A program made the translations under genes and the position numbers. From Gemmatimonadota bacterium (GTDB lineage: Bacteria; Gemmatimonadota; Gemmatimonadetes; Longimicrobiales; Gaopeijiaceae), in assembly GCA_003248075.1 (NCBI GenBank), contig QJYK01000127.1, positions 1 through 33,426 on the forward strand: a DNA stretch of 33,426 nucleotides. The letters run 5' to 3'. The number at the start of each line of letters is the position of its first letter. The stretch's first letter is position 1. The notes beneath the pieces were generated by a model. That model worked only from the letters and a program-made list of their open reading frames with translations, was not told the origin of the DNA and ran no database searches. This document shows, in pieces, positions 19,158-28,266 of the stretch.

Positions 19158-19331
19158 GCCAGTCTCCCGACCACCATCTCCCGTGATCGCTAGCGAGGCT
19201 CGTTGACTCGTGGACAAGGGGATTTCGGACTCTGTGCCGCGACCGTACCTTGGGCGCATCGCGTGAGGCACTGATGACGCACTAAGGTCCCGCCCGCCTG
19301 ACGAGGGGCTGCCCCGGAGCTGAGGACCGCG
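19158..19331 (+). other. Upstream region of the SusC gene
   Basis: 174 bases between kinase 4 and SusC. TTGACT occurs at 19203-19208, but no convincing -10 box lies 16-18 bases downstream. Neither the class A nor the class B element is present. GAGGA near the end serves as ribosome site for SusC. Nothing else was recognised. Confidence 0.4.
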
Positions 19332-22300
19332 ATGAGCCGAAAGCTACCGCTGGTCGTGATGCTCGCCACGTGGCTCCCCGGAGGGGGGGCCGTGGCCCAG
19401 TCGAACGGAACGATCAGTGGCCTGGTGACCGGCGCGAACGGCCTGCCCCTGAGGGCCGCTCAGGTCTTCGTGTCTGGTACCGGTATCGGCGCGCTCACGA
19501 ACGACGCCGGGCGCTACCTGCTCTTCGACGTCCCCCCGGGCGAGCACCGGCTCACGGTCCAGCTCATCGGTCATCACGACGCATCCCGGCTCGCGATCCT
19601 GCCCCCCGGCGGAAACGTCGTCGTCGACTTCGCCCTGACGCCGGCGCCCATCTTCCTCGACGAGGTCGTGGTCACCGGGACAGGTGCAGCGTCCCGGCGA
19701 CGTCAGCTCGGGAACACGCTGGCGACCATCGATGCATCGCGGGTCGCCAACAGCCCGATCTCCAGCTTTTCGGAGCTTCTCCAGGCCCGCGAACCCTCGG
19801 TCACGGCGCTCACCTCGGACGGCGCGACGGCCTCCGGCGCCAGGATCCGGATCCGCGGCAGCAACAGCATCTCCATGTCGAACGAGCCCGTCGTCTACGT
19901 GGACGGCATCCGTGTCGACAATTCCGGGGACATGGAGGGAACCGGGAACGCCGGCGACACGGGCTCGCGCCTGGACGACATCAACTGGGGGGCGGTCGAC
20001 CGGGTCGAGATCCTGAAGGGCGCCGCGGCGGCGACGCTCTACGGCAGCGAGGCATCGTCGGGCGTCATCCAGATCTTCACCAAGGCGGGGCGACCGGGTG
20101 AGACGAGGGTCACGGCCAGGGCGGAGTACGGGGCGCTGGTCACGCCGGACCGGATTCCGGCCGCCGCCGGGTTCGCGCGCGACGCCGGGCAAGCCGAAGC
20201 CCTCAGCGCGCTGTACGGGCAGACGATCACACCGTTCGAGGTCTTCGAGCGGGACTTTATCAAAGATCTCCTGGAATCCGGGCGAACCTACACGCTCGTC
20301 GGCGACGTCTCGGGCGGCAGCGACGAAGTGCAGTATTTCGTCGGCGGACGCTACGGCTTCGAGGACGGCGTGCTGGGCGGACAGAGCCTCGGGGGCGCGA
20401 GGGACGAGCTCCGGCGACTCCAGGCCAACGCGTCCATGACCCTTGCCCCCGCTCGCGGCCTTTCGATCCGGGTCACGACCGGATACACCCAAACCGACCT
20501 GGAGTCCTTCACGCGGAACAACAACACCGTCTCGCCGACGAGCAATGCCATGGCCTCGCGGCCCGAGCGCGCCACGTGCTCGCGGTCCTCGCTGAACCCG
20601 ACGCGAACCTTCGGTGACGCCACGCCCGTTTGTACCGGCCAGGGAAACCCCACCGGGAGCGCCTTCGGGCTTACCGTACGGGAGGCGATGCAGAGGACGG
20701 AGAGCGTGCAGACGAGGCACTTCTTCGGCTCGATCGCCACCGCCTGGTCGGGCGGGCCCGGACTCTCGGCCCGGGCGCTCGTCGGCCTCGATCAGGTCGA
20801 CGAGGAGTCCGACTTCAGCTGGCCGTACGGGTGGAACGTCGACGGATCGGCGGGGAGCTTCGCGCCGGCCGCGGGTCGGCGTGACCTCGCGCAGCGCGAT
20901 CACCGCGAAGCGACGGTCGACGTCCAGACGGCGTGGCGCGCCGAGCTCGGCCGGGACTGGGTTTCCGAGCTTACGGCCGGCGCCCAGCGGTTCTCGCTCG
21001 GATCGGACTTCGTGCGGCTCGCAGGTATCGGTTTTCCCGCGCCGGGCATCGACGTCATCCAGGTAGCGGAGACCCAGCTGCCCGAAACGTCCTCGACTTC
21101 GAAGATCAGCCTGGGCGGCTATGTCCAGGAGCAGGTCGGATACCGGGACTGGCTCTTCGCGACCCTCGGAGCGCGCTTCGACCGGACCAGCGCTTTCGGT
21201 GTCGACGCCGGCTCTGCCTTGTATCCGAAGGTCGGCGTCTCCGCGCTCCTGAGCGATCTCTCCTCTTGGCCGACCGACGCCGTGCCCACGCTCCGCATCC
21301 GCGCGGCGTATGGTCAGTCGGGACTCCAGCCCGGAGCATTCGACCGGGCCACGACGTACCTACCGATCCAGACGGCGGAAGGGGTGGGGCTCCAGCCGGG
21401 GAACCTCGGCAACCCCGATCTGGCGCCGGAGCGGTCGTCGGAGCTCGAGCTCGGGGTCGACGCGGAGTTCCTCGGTCGAAGACTGGGGGTCGACCTGACC
21501 TACTGGGATCGCACGACGAACGAGGCCCTCGTGTCCCGGCGGGTTCCCGCTTCCAGCGGCTTCACGGAAGCGCAGCTCGGCAACATCGGACGCCTCGAGG
21601 CCCACGGGTGGGAGGTTCGGCTCGTGGGGGCGGCCGTCCAGGGACCGGGGATCACGCTCAACCTGTTCGCGAACGCGGCGTACCTGTCCGAGGTCGTCAC
21701 CCGCACCGGCGTCCCCACCATCGACGTGACCCCCGGCTATCCACGGCACCGCAACGTGATTCAGGAGGGACTCCCACCGGGCGCCTTCCTCGGTGCCCGG
21801 CTCATTCCGACCTGTAGCGCCGGCACGTCGGGACCGTGCTACACCCCGGGCACGACCGTCCCGTACGACATCGACGGCGACGGCCTGCCCGACAGCCTCT
21901 CCGAATTCCAGGCCTACCTGACCGCGGCCGAGAGATCGCTCTCCGATCTCTCACCCATGCTGGCGGATGAGGACGGCGACGGCGACCTCTACGACCACTA
22001 CCTGGGCAAGCCGACCCCCGACTGGCAGGGCAGCTTCGGGGCCGATCTGACCCTGGGCCGCCGGGTGAGCGTCAGCACACTCTTCGAGTACCGCACCGGC
22101 GCTTACGCCGTCAGCAACCTGACCAGAGCCTTCAGGAACAACTTCATGAGAAACACCCGCGAGGTGGCCGAGATAGAGAGCTCGCTGCTCGATCCGTCGA
22201 CCCGCGACGACCCGCAGCGCCGCCTCGACGCCGCAATGACCTGGGCCACCGAGCTGCGCTCACTCTCGCCGTACAGCGGCCTCAACCTCATCGAGTCGGG

Positions 22301-22580
22301 CAACTTCGTGCGCTGGAGGGAGCTGAGCCTCACGTATCGAGTCGACGAATCCCTTGCCGGCCGCTTCGGCGTTGACGACCTCACGGTGAGTCTGACAGGC
22401 CGGAACCTGTGGGTGTGGACCGGCTACTCGGGCGTGGATCCCGAGGCGAACCAGATGGGCCGCTGTGGCGGCGGCGGCGAAGCCGGAAACGCGGTCCAAT
22501 GCAACTTCCTCGAGGCGAACGAAGTTTTCGGGCTGCCTCTTCCCCGGCGCTTTTCCGTCAGCTTTCGGGCCATCTTCTGA
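19332..22580 (+). CDS. SusC/RagA-family TonB-dependent outer-membrane receptor
   Basis: 1082 residues. A signal peptide ends near AVAQ (about residue 23). A carboxypeptidase-regulatory-like beta-sandwich follows (ISGLVTGANGLPLRAAQVFV to about 110), then the TonB box region FLDEVVVTG and the plug, with RIRIRGSNSISMSNEPVVYV and DGIRVDN, the hallmark of the SusC type. The rest is the barrel, ending with a terminal aromatic residue (SVSFRAIF) as barrel proteins do. It imports a bulky substrate, often glycan or peptide, using TonB energy together with the SusD-like lipoprotein next door. No hydrolase gene is adjacent, so the substrate stays unknown. Confidence 0.95.
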   Translation: MSRKLPLVVMLATWLPGGGAVAQSNGTISGLVTGANGLPLRAAQVFVSGTGIGALTNDAGRYLLFDVPPGEHRLTVQLIGHHDASRLAILPPGGNVVVDFALTPAPIFLDEVVVTGTGAASRRRQLGNTLATIDASRVANSPISSFSELLQAREPSVTALTSDGATASGARIRIRGSNSISMSNEPVVYVDGIRVDNSGDMEGTGNAGDTGSRLDDINWGAVDRVEILKGAAAATLYGSEASSGVIQIFTKAGRPGETRVTARAEYGALVTPDRIPAAAGFARDAGQAEALSALYGQTITPFEVFERDFIKDLLESGRTYTLVGDVSGGSDEVQYFVGGRYGFEDGVLGGQSLGGARDELRRLQANASMTLAPARGLSIRVTTGYTQTDLESFTRNNNTVSPTSNAMASRPERATCSRSSLNPTRTFGDATPVCTGQGNPTGSAFGLTVREAMQRTESVQTRHFFGSIATAWSGGPGLSARALVGLDQVDEESDFSWPYGWNVDGSAGSFAPAAGRRDLAQRDHREATVDVQTAWRAELGRDWVSELTAGAQRFSLGSDFVRLAGIGFPAPGIDVIQVAETQLPETSSTSKISLGGYVQEQVGYRDWLFATLGARFDRTSAFGVDAGSALYPKVGVSALLSDLSSWPTDAVPTLRIRAAYGQSGLQPGAFDRATTYLPIQTAEGVGLQPGNLGNPDLAPERSSELELGVDAEFLGRRLGVDLTYWDRTTNEALVSRRVPASSGFTEAQLGNIGRLEAHGWEVRLVGAAVQGPGITLNLFANAAYLSEVVTRTGVPTIDVTPGYPRHRNVIQEGLPPGAFLGARLIPTCSAGTSGPCYTPGTTVPYDIDGDGLPDSLSEFQAYLTAAERSLSDLSPMLADEDGDGDLYDHYLGKPTPDWQGSFGADLTLGRRVSVSTLFEYRTGAYAVSNLTRAFRNNFMRNTREVAEIESSLLDPSTRDDPQRRLDAAMTWATELRSLSPYSGLNLIESGNFVRWRELSLTYRVDESLAGRFGVDDLTVSLTGRNLWVWTGYSGVDPEANQMGRCGGGGEAGNAVQCNFLEANEVFGLPLPRRFSVSFRAIF

Positions 22581-23917
22581 TGCTGGGTCATCGGCCCGTT
22601 CCCCGGTCCTCACGTACCCTCGCCCTTGTTCTGCTACTGCTTTCGGGCGTCGCCTGCGACAGCCTCCTCGAGGTGGACGACCCCACGAGCATCGAGGAGG
22701 CGGAGGCGCGATCCACGGAGTTCGCCGAAGAGTGGGCGAGGGGCTCGAGGAAGATGGTGTCGCAGGGGTGGGACGGAATGCTCGCGTTGCTCTCGATCGC
22801 GTCGGACGAGCTTCGCTTCGAGGGTCCGCACACCTGGTGGCGGCCGCTCGACCGGGGCGAGATCGACTCGCCGGGCAACGACGGACTTCAGGAGATGTTC
22901 CTCTTCGTCGCCGCGGCCTACGGAATGGCGGAAGAGGCGGTCGAGGTGCTCGACTCTCTGGCGGAAGCGGATACCGCGAGTCGGTCGCCGCTCGCGCGCG
23001 CCCACCTCGCTGCGTCGATCATCTCTGCGACGATCGCGGACGGCCTCGAGGACTTCGCTCCCTCCGACGGGCCCGAGCCCGGGCCGCCGCTGGGGCCGGC
23101 TGGAATGGGCGCGCTCTACGCCCAGGCGGTCGAGCACGCGACCCGCGGCCTCTCAGGCGCCGAAGGCGACGACGTGCTTCGTCGCGACATGCTCGCCGCG
23201 CGCGCGCGGGCGGCGCACGCCGCACAGGTGTGGGCCCGGATCCGGCCCCCGCCCGCCGACGTCTCGGGCGACGGTCTCGTGTCCAGCTCCGATGCGGCAG
23301 CCGACGCACTGGCCGCGCTGGCGCTCGATGGAAGCGACTGGGAGATGAGGTTCGACTTTCCTGCTACCGCGGTTCGCTCGCGCACCCTCCAGCAGCTCAC
23401 GTGCAGCATCAGCAACTATCGACCCGGGAACACGTACGCGACCGCCACCGGACCGAACGCCGACGACGTGGTCGTGAACCTGTTCGACCCGATCGACGGG
23501 GTGCCGGATCCGACCGTCGGGCGGGTGCTCTCGACCGTCCTCGTCTTCGTCGGGCAGTGCGGCGCGGGGTCGCTTCCCGTGGTCAGCGCCCGGGAGATGA
23601 GGCTGATCGTCGCCGAGCACGCCCTGGCCCAGGCCGATACGACAGGGTTCGCCGAGCAGGTGAATCTCGTCCGGGCGGCGGAGGGACTTTCGCCCTGGTC
23701 TGTGAGCTCGGGTGTCACCGCCGGAGAGATGCTGATCCACGAGCGTCGCGTCCGGCTCTACCTGACCGGACGTCGACTCGCCGACATGTACCGCTTCGGC
23801 CTCAAGTCCGATGCGTGGGATGCCTCGTCGGTCGCGGCGACCCTTCCGGGAACCCTCTACCCGATCGCGCAGAGCGAGATCGACGTCAACTGCTACCTGA
23901 ACGGGAGCTGCAGGTAG
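22580..23917 (+). CDS. SusD/RagB-family substrate-binding lipoprotein
   Basis: 445 residues. The ATG at 22580 shares its A with the TGA of SusC, so translation is coupled. The signal ends in LLLLSGVAC with Cys26 as likely lipid anchor (a weak lipobox), followed by DSLLEVDDPTSIEEAEA, the common start of SusD-like proteins. The helical, TPR-like middle part and the C-terminal ERRVRLYLTGRRLADMYRFGL, where the conserved RxxxLxxxGRRLxDMxRF pattern occurs, support the family. It should lie on the cell surface as lid of the SusC transporter. The open frame extends upstream to 22409 inside SusC, but the lipoprotein signal fixes the start. Its length is at the short end for the family. Confidence 0.9.
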   Translation: MLGHRPVPRSSRTLALVLLLLSGVACDSLLEVDDPTSIEEAEARSTEFAEEWARGSRKMVSQGWDGMLALLSIASDELRFEGPHTWWRPLDRGEIDSPGNDGLQEMFLFVAAAYGMAEEAVEVLDSLAEADTASRSPLARAHLAASIISATIADGLEDFAPSDGPEPGPPLGPAGMGALYAQAVEHATRGLSGAEGDDVLRRDMLAARARAAHAAQVWARIRPPPADVSGDGLVSSSDAAADALAALALDGSDWEMRFDFPATAVRSRTLQQLTCSISNYRPGNTYATATGPNADDVVVNLFDPIDGVPDPTVGRVLSTVLVFVGQCGAGSLPVVSAREMRLIVAEHALAQADTTGFAEQVNLVRAAEGLSPWSVSSGVTAGEMLIHERRVRLYLTGRRLADMYRFGLKSDAWDASSVAATLPGTLYPIAQSEIDVNCYLNGSCR

Positions 23918-23948
23918 GGACGGTCCACCGTGCAGAGGGGAACGGCTC

Positions 23949-26672
23949 TCACCCACCCAGGCGGCGTCGAATCAGCGCTTCGAGACCGTCCACCACGTGG
24001 TAGGTCGGTCCCTCCGCCTCGGAAGCTCGGGGGCGGAACATGAGAAAGCGCTCCCCGTCCTCCGTCACGTCATAGTACGTATAGAATATGCTCTCCCAGA
24101 CTACGCCTTCCGGGAGAGGAAACAGGTCCGTCTCATCGATCACCCGGAATCCGGCGCTCGTGTCTACACGGAGCGAGACCATCTGCGGCGGTTCGGTCGC
24201 TCCGTCGGCACCTTCGGTCGGCGGCCGCACGAAGTAGAGCTCTCTGCCGTCGGACGACCAGTGTGGCTGGTACCCCTCGGCAGTCCAGACCACTGGACCG
24301 ATGCCGGGATAGCTCCGAACGTGGAGGGCGCGGGAGCCCCTCCTATCGAAGCGGGGGCCGCTCTCGTTGGTGAGGTAGGCCAGGTACCGACCATCCGGTG
24401 ACAGAGATGGCGTCGCGTACCCGATCGAGTCGTGCACCAGGAGCGGCTGCGGACTGCCGCCCGGTTGGGCTCGATAGAAGTCCGGCGTAGTGGGCTGGTA
24501 CCCCGTGCGGAAGAAGAGCCATTCGCCGTCCGGGGGCTCCGGAAATCCTTCCACGATCCCACGCACGTGATCGACGAGCAGCTCGGGAAAGCCGGTCCCG
24601 TCGATCGGGGTGCTCCAGAGGTCCCAGCTCGCGCCTCCGGACGTGTCGGCCGTGGAGATGATCCTGGAGCCGTCCAACGACCAGCTCACGGGACCACGGA
24701 CGGACGGAAGCGGAAAGGATGTCCCTCCGAGCACCTTGATGGAAACGCGCTCCTCGCCGTTCGGCAACCTACCCGAGATCGCGACGCGTCCGTCCCCCGG
24801 CGCCAGTTGGGCCCACCCGATACGAAGCAGCTCGGGACTCCAGGTTGGCTCGAACGGCGATACACGCCCCGAGCGATCGACCCAGATCAGCTCGTCTCCC
24901 GCGTCGAACTCTCTGGAGTAGACCAGCCGTCCTGAACCCGCGAGCGCGATGGCGGCCCGGCGACCCGTAGGCGGAGCCAGATCCGAGAGCAACGGAACGA
25001 CAAGCCCGGTGATCGTGAGGGCTCGCTCGTCGAACGGCGCGCCCATCAGGTCACCATCCGTCGTCGCGAACACGAGGTACCCCGCCGTCAGGTACATGCC
25101 GCGCACCCCCCGCACGAGGCCCCGGAGCTGTCCAGACCGTAGATCGAGGACGCCAACCGAGTCCGCCGACTCCCCGCTCCTGTCGATGCTCACGAGCAGG
25201 CCTCGTCCTCCCGGTAGGGCTTCGGGAGCGCCGAATCTGACCTCCCCGGAAGCCTCGAGAACCACCTCGGTGGCGCTTTCCCGCGTCGAGGCGATCCTGC
25301 GCAAGCTGTTGTTGTCGTACACGGAGATGTAGTAGACGTACCCGTCGGGTCCCCAGCTCGCACCCGCCCCATCGCTCGCCCCCCCGACGAGTGTGAGGGG
25401 AGGGCCTCCCTCGACGGGCACCCAGCGGATGCCGAACCGGGGACGGGAGGCGACGAAGCCGAGTTTGCTCCCATCGGGCGAGAAGAACGGCACCCGCGCG
25501 CCCTCCGTGCCCGGGACGGGGATGGAGGCCTCGTCGTCCCGGGGGCGAAGCCAGATTCGCCGCGTTCCGTCTTCGTGGACGCGGACGTAGGCAAGTCGCG
25601 AGCCGTCGGGCGACATGGCCAATGTCATGCTCGAGAACTCGTCAGGCGTCGGCGCCTGCCCCTCCTCGAAGGTCAGCCGGTAACGGGCCAGGGGTGTCGG
25701 GGACGCCCCGGACGGGCGCCATTCCAGCACCAGTCCCCCGATCGCGAGGAGGAGGAGCGCCGTAGCGCCCAATGCCACGCGCTTCCAGAGCCTCGCCTCC
25801 GTCGCGGCTTCCCTGGTGTCCCGGTAGCGGAACGCCGGATTCGCGAGCGCCTCCTTGAACTCGGAGAGGCGGGAAAACCGGTCCGCGGGGATGGCCTCCA
25901 GAGCGCAGCGGATGGCCGCGTCGACGTTCCGCGGGACCGTACGCCGCTCGTCCGTCACCGAGATCGGCTTGCCCGCGATGATCTTGCCGAGCACGGCGTG
26001 GATGGTCGCGCCCTGATAGGGCGGCTCGCCGGTGAGCATCTCGTAGAGGACGCACGCCAAGGAGTAGAGGTCGCTCCGCGGGCCGACGATGCCGTCACCG
26101 GTCGCCTGCTCGGGGCTCATGTAGTAGGGCGTCCCGATCGCGACGCCCATCTCGGTAGCCCCGTCCGGCGCGCCCAGAGTCCCCGACACCCGCGCGATAC
26201 CGAAGTCGGCTACGACCGGATTGCCGTCGACCATGAGCACGTTCGCCGGCTTGACGTCACGGTGGATCACGCCCTGGCGGTGCGCGTAGTCCAACGCATC
26301 GGCGACACTCGTCGCGATCCGCACGGCTTCTGCCACCGGAAGCTGCTTCTCGCGATCGAGTCGATCCCTCAGACTCTCGCCTGCGACGTAGGGCATCACG
26401 TAGTAGAGAATGCCGTCCGTTTCGCCCGAGTCGTGCAGCGGGAGGATGTTGGGGTGTTGGAGGTTCGCGGTCGTCTTGATCTCGGCGAGGAATCGATCCG
26501 CACCGACCGCTTCGGCGTACTCGGGCTTGAGGACCTTCAGGGCGACGGATCGCTCGTGCTTGGTGTCCTCCGCGAGATACACGCGCGCCATTCCACCTTC
26601 GCCGAGCTTGCGCTCGATGCGGTAGCGGCCTCCGAGGGCCGCGTTGAGGCGGGTGATGGGGTCTGCGCTCAC
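23949..26672 (-). CDS. Ser/Thr protein kinase with C-terminal PD40 propeller (kinase 5)
   Basis: 907 residues from the GTG at 26672. The frame is open up to 26747, but GTG is chosen because MSADPITRLNAAL then aligns with kinase 4 and because the class B element sits right before it. The kinase domain has GEGGMA (24-29, followed by RV instead of the TV of its paralogues), Lys46, HRDVKPAN with Asp139, DFG Asp156 and YYMSPEQ. A helix (VALGATALLLLAIGGLVL) precedes the propeller with blades MSPDGSRLAY, FSPDGSKLGF, LSPDGRYLAY and WSSDGRELYF. It converges on SusD with only 31 bases between. All catalytic residues are intact. Confidence 0.95.
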   Translation of the reverse strand: MSADPITRLNAALGGRYRIERKLGEGGMARVYLAEDTKHERSVALKVLKPEYAEAVGADRFLAEIKTTANLQHPNILPLHDSGETDGILYYVMPYVAGESLRDRLDREKQLPVAEAVRIATSVADALDYAHRQGVIHRDVKPANVLMVDGNPVVADFGIARVSGTLGAPDGATEMGVAIGTPYYMSPEQATGDGIVGPRSDLYSLACVLYEMLTGEPPYQGATIHAVLGKIIAGKPISVTDERRTVPRNVDAAIRCALEAIPADRFSRLSEFKEALANPAFRYRDTREAATEARLWKRVALGATALLLLAIGGLVLEWRPSGASPTPLARYRLTFEEGQAPTPDEFSSMTLAMSPDGSRLAYVRVHEDGTRRIWLRPRDDEASIPVPGTEGARVPFFSPDGSKLGFVASRPRFGIRWVPVEGGPPLTLVGGASDGAGASWGPDGYVYYISVYDNNSLRRIASTRESATEVVLEASGEVRFGAPEALPGGRGLLVSIDRSGESADSVGVLDLRSGQLRGLVRGVRGMYLTAGYLVFATTDGDLMGAPFDERALTITGLVVPLLSDLAPPTGRRAAIALAGSGRLVYSREFDAGDELIWVDRSGRVSPFEPTWSPELLRIGWAQLAPGDGRVAISGRLPNGEERVSIKVLGGTSFPLPSVRGPVSWSLDGSRIISTADTSGGASWDLWSTPIDGTGFPELLVDHVRGIVEGFPEPPDGEWLFFRTGYQPTTPDFYRAQPGGSPQPLLVHDSIGYATPSLSPDGRYLAYLTNESGPRFDRRGSRALHVRSYPGIGPVVWTAEGYQPHWSSDGRELYFVRPPTEGADGATEPPQMVSLRVDTSAGFRVIDETDLFPLPEGVVWESIFYTYYDVTEDGERFLMFRPRASEAEGPTYHVVDGLEALIRRRLGG

Positions 26673-26708
26673 GCGGAGAAGATGCGAGTCGCGCCCTCGA
26701 TCCGCGAG
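26673..26708 (-). promoter_or_regulatory. Class B start-region element of kinase 5
   Basis: On the minus strand: CTCGC (26704-26708), 19 bases, CATCTT (26079 would be the wrong copy; the box is 26679-26684), six bases, GTG at 26672. It is 32 of 36 bases identical to the element of kinase 4. The first 15 bases and the last 14 are perfectly conserved, the differences lie between. Confidence 0.55.
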
Positions 26709-26758
26709 CGGCGGTCCAGCTGCGCCACAAACGGCGTCAGCGCCCACCGACGCTGCTA

Positions 26759-26902
26759 TTCAACCCAACGGGGCGCGGCAGCCGCAGCTTGGCGGACTGC
26801 CTTATCGCGGCCACCGCCCTCCTCGATGGAGCCGCTTTGGCCACGAGCAACCCCGGTGACTTCCAGCGCTTCACCGACGCCGGATTGGTCCTCGAGGGGT
26901 AG
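26759..26902 (+). pseudogene. VapC-type PIN-domain toxin, C-terminal fragment
   Basis: The plus-strand frame ending at TAG 26900-26902 encodes SRSLADCLIAATALLDGAAL followed by ATSNPGDFQRFTDAGLVLEG. This is the usual end of VapC ribonucleases: the third acidic residue in the xxxDxxIAATA helix, then TxNxxDF with the last acidic residue. The first two thirds of the domain, with two more active-site acids, are absent, because upstream the sequence runs into the start region of kinase 5. No antitoxin gene is present. It is an inactive leftover of a toxin-antitoxin locus, sitting at the border between the kinase region and the Nap operon. The rest of the gap (26903-26961) shows nothing. Confidence 0.75.
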
Positions 26903-26961
26903 GCCCTCAGCCTCCGAGATCTATTGGGGCCCCTCGCGTGGCTCGCCAGCGACGCGGGCGG

Positions 26962-26981
26962 CAGCCGTCCGGTTACGGCTG
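26962..26981 (-). terminator. Hairpin overlapping the stop codon of the NrfD-type gene
   Basis: CAGCCGT (26962-26968) and ACGGCTG (26975-26981) form a perfect seven-pair stem with a six-base loop. The TAA stop (26973-26975) lies at the loop edge. It marks the end of the Nap operon. There is no U-run. The placement on a stop codon repeats what is seen at 2534-2574. Confidence 0.5.
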
Positions 26982-28256
26982 TTCGGCCGGGCGGGAGCGC
27001 CGATCGCGCCTCTGCCGTGCCCTCTCCCGTGCGCTCGGCTGCTCGTGAACGATGTAGGGGCTGCGCGCGTGCCCCATCTCGATGGGGAGCGCGACCCGCA
27101 CCAGGACGGTGAGGATGAACAGGCCCATCGCGAAGATGCCAGCGGTGACCGACAGCTCCACCCAGGTAGGGACGTACTCGACGATCTCGCCCAGGGGTGA
27201 GGGGACGAAGCCGGGAATCACCAGCCCCAGCCCTTTCTCGATCCAGATCGCAATGAACAGCACGAGGCACGCCGGCATGAGCCACTTCAGGTTGCGCCGA
27301 AGCGGATGGGCGGTCAGGATCGCGGTCGCCAGCAGGTTCATCCCGATCGCCGTCCAAACCCACGGAACCAGCGCGTTGTGGCCGTCGATGCCGAAGAACA
27401 GGTACTCGGCGTTGATGCTGTGTTCGGTCGGGAAGTAGAACTTGTAGAAGAGCTCGGAGCCCAGCATGATCAGGTTGATCTGCGCGGCCACGACGGTGAT
27501 GAGCGCGAGCTTCTGGATCGTGTCGTCCCGGATCTCGTAGGCCGTCTCGGATCGGATCAACCCGAGCAGCAGGATCATGAAGGCGGGACCTGCCGTGAAG
27601 GCCGAGGCCAGGAAGCGGGGCCCCAGCAGCGCGGAGTTCCAGAAGGGGCGCGCGGGCAGGCCGGCCAGCAGGAACGCCGTCACCATGTGGATGCTCACGG
27701 CCCAGAAGACCGAAAGGTACATGAACGGCAGGTAGCTGCTCTTCTCTACGGTCCGGCCCGCGTAGTGGTTGTACAGGATATAGAGCGGGATGGCGAGGTT
27801 CAGGGCCAGATACACGTTCAGGACGACCACATCCCACGCCAGGAGCGACCTGGGGAAGTTGAGCAGGCCGAGGAGCGGGGCCAGGTGCCAGCTCGCCAAC
27901 GGATTCCCGATATCGACCACCACGAACGCCAGGCACATGGAGAGCGCCGACACGGCGACGCCCTCGGCGACCAGAACCGCCCTGGAGAAGTCCACGTCCT
28001 CGAGGATGTAGGCCGGCAGAACCAGCATCACCGCCGCGGCCGCCAGCCCCACCAGGAAGGTGAAGTTGGAGATGTAGAGCCCCCAGCTCACGTGGTCGGT
28101 CATGCCGGTGACCTGGAGGCCGTCGCGGAGCTGGACCCAATACGCGTAGGCGCCCACGAGCATGACGAGCGTTAGGGTACCCATCCAGACGTGATAGCGC
28201 CGCCCTCCGGAGGTGGCCGAGTCCAGCGCGTTCAGCAGGAAGGCCTTCAGGTGCAT
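26973..28256 (-). CDS. NrfD/PsrC-type quinol dehydrogenase membrane subunit
   Basis: 427 residues with ten hydrophobic segments, for example GTLTLVMLVGAYAYWV, SWGLYISNFTFLVGLAAAAV, VVVLNVYLALNLAIPLYILY and ELSVTAGIFAMGLFILTVLV. The family (NrfD, PsrC, DsrP, ActC) exchanges electrons with membrane quinols and passes them to an Fe-S partner; ten helices fit the longer DsrP/HybB/ActC type. The ATG lies ten bases after the stop of the Fe-S protein gene. A longer overlapping frame starting at 28266 is a shadow. It is the last gene of the operon. Here it probably replaces NapC as the quinol oxidising part of the nitrate reductase. Confidence 0.92.
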   Translation of the reverse strand: MHLKAFLLNALDSATSGGRRYHVWMGTLTLVMLVGAYAYWVQLRDGLQVTGMTDHVSWGLYISNFTFLVGLAAAAVMLVLPAYILEDVDFSRAVLVAEGVAVSALSMCLAFVVVDIGNPLASWHLAPLLGLLNFPRSLLAWDVVVLNVYLALNLAIPLYILYNHYAGRTVEKSSYLPFMYLSVFWAVSIHMVTAFLLAGLPARPFWNSALLGPRFLASAFTAGPAFMILLLGLIRSETAYEIRDDTIQKLALITVVAAQINLIMLGSELFYKFYFPTEHSINAEYLFFGIDGHNALVPWVWTAIGMNLLATAILTAHPLRRNLKWLMPACLVLFIAIWIEKGLGLVIPGFVPSPLGEIVEYVPTWVELSVTAGIFAMGLFILTVLVRVALPIEMGHARSPYIVHEQPSARERARQRRDRRSRPAEQP

Positions 28257-28266
28257 GCTCGCTCAC

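Noticed and set aside
22409-22579. Longer start for the SusD gene inside SusC
   Set aside because: The extra 57 residues are a shadow of the SusC end; the lipoprotein signal begins at the ATG 22580.
23908-23935. Hairpin between SusD and kinase 5
   Set aside because: Only ACGG/CCGT and GCAG pieces pair, with a large one-sided bulge.
26737-28266. Open frame of 509 codons overlapping the NrfD-type gene on the same strand
   Set aside because: Arg/Gly/Pro-rich frame-shifted shadow; the other frame has ten membrane helices and a conserved family pattern.
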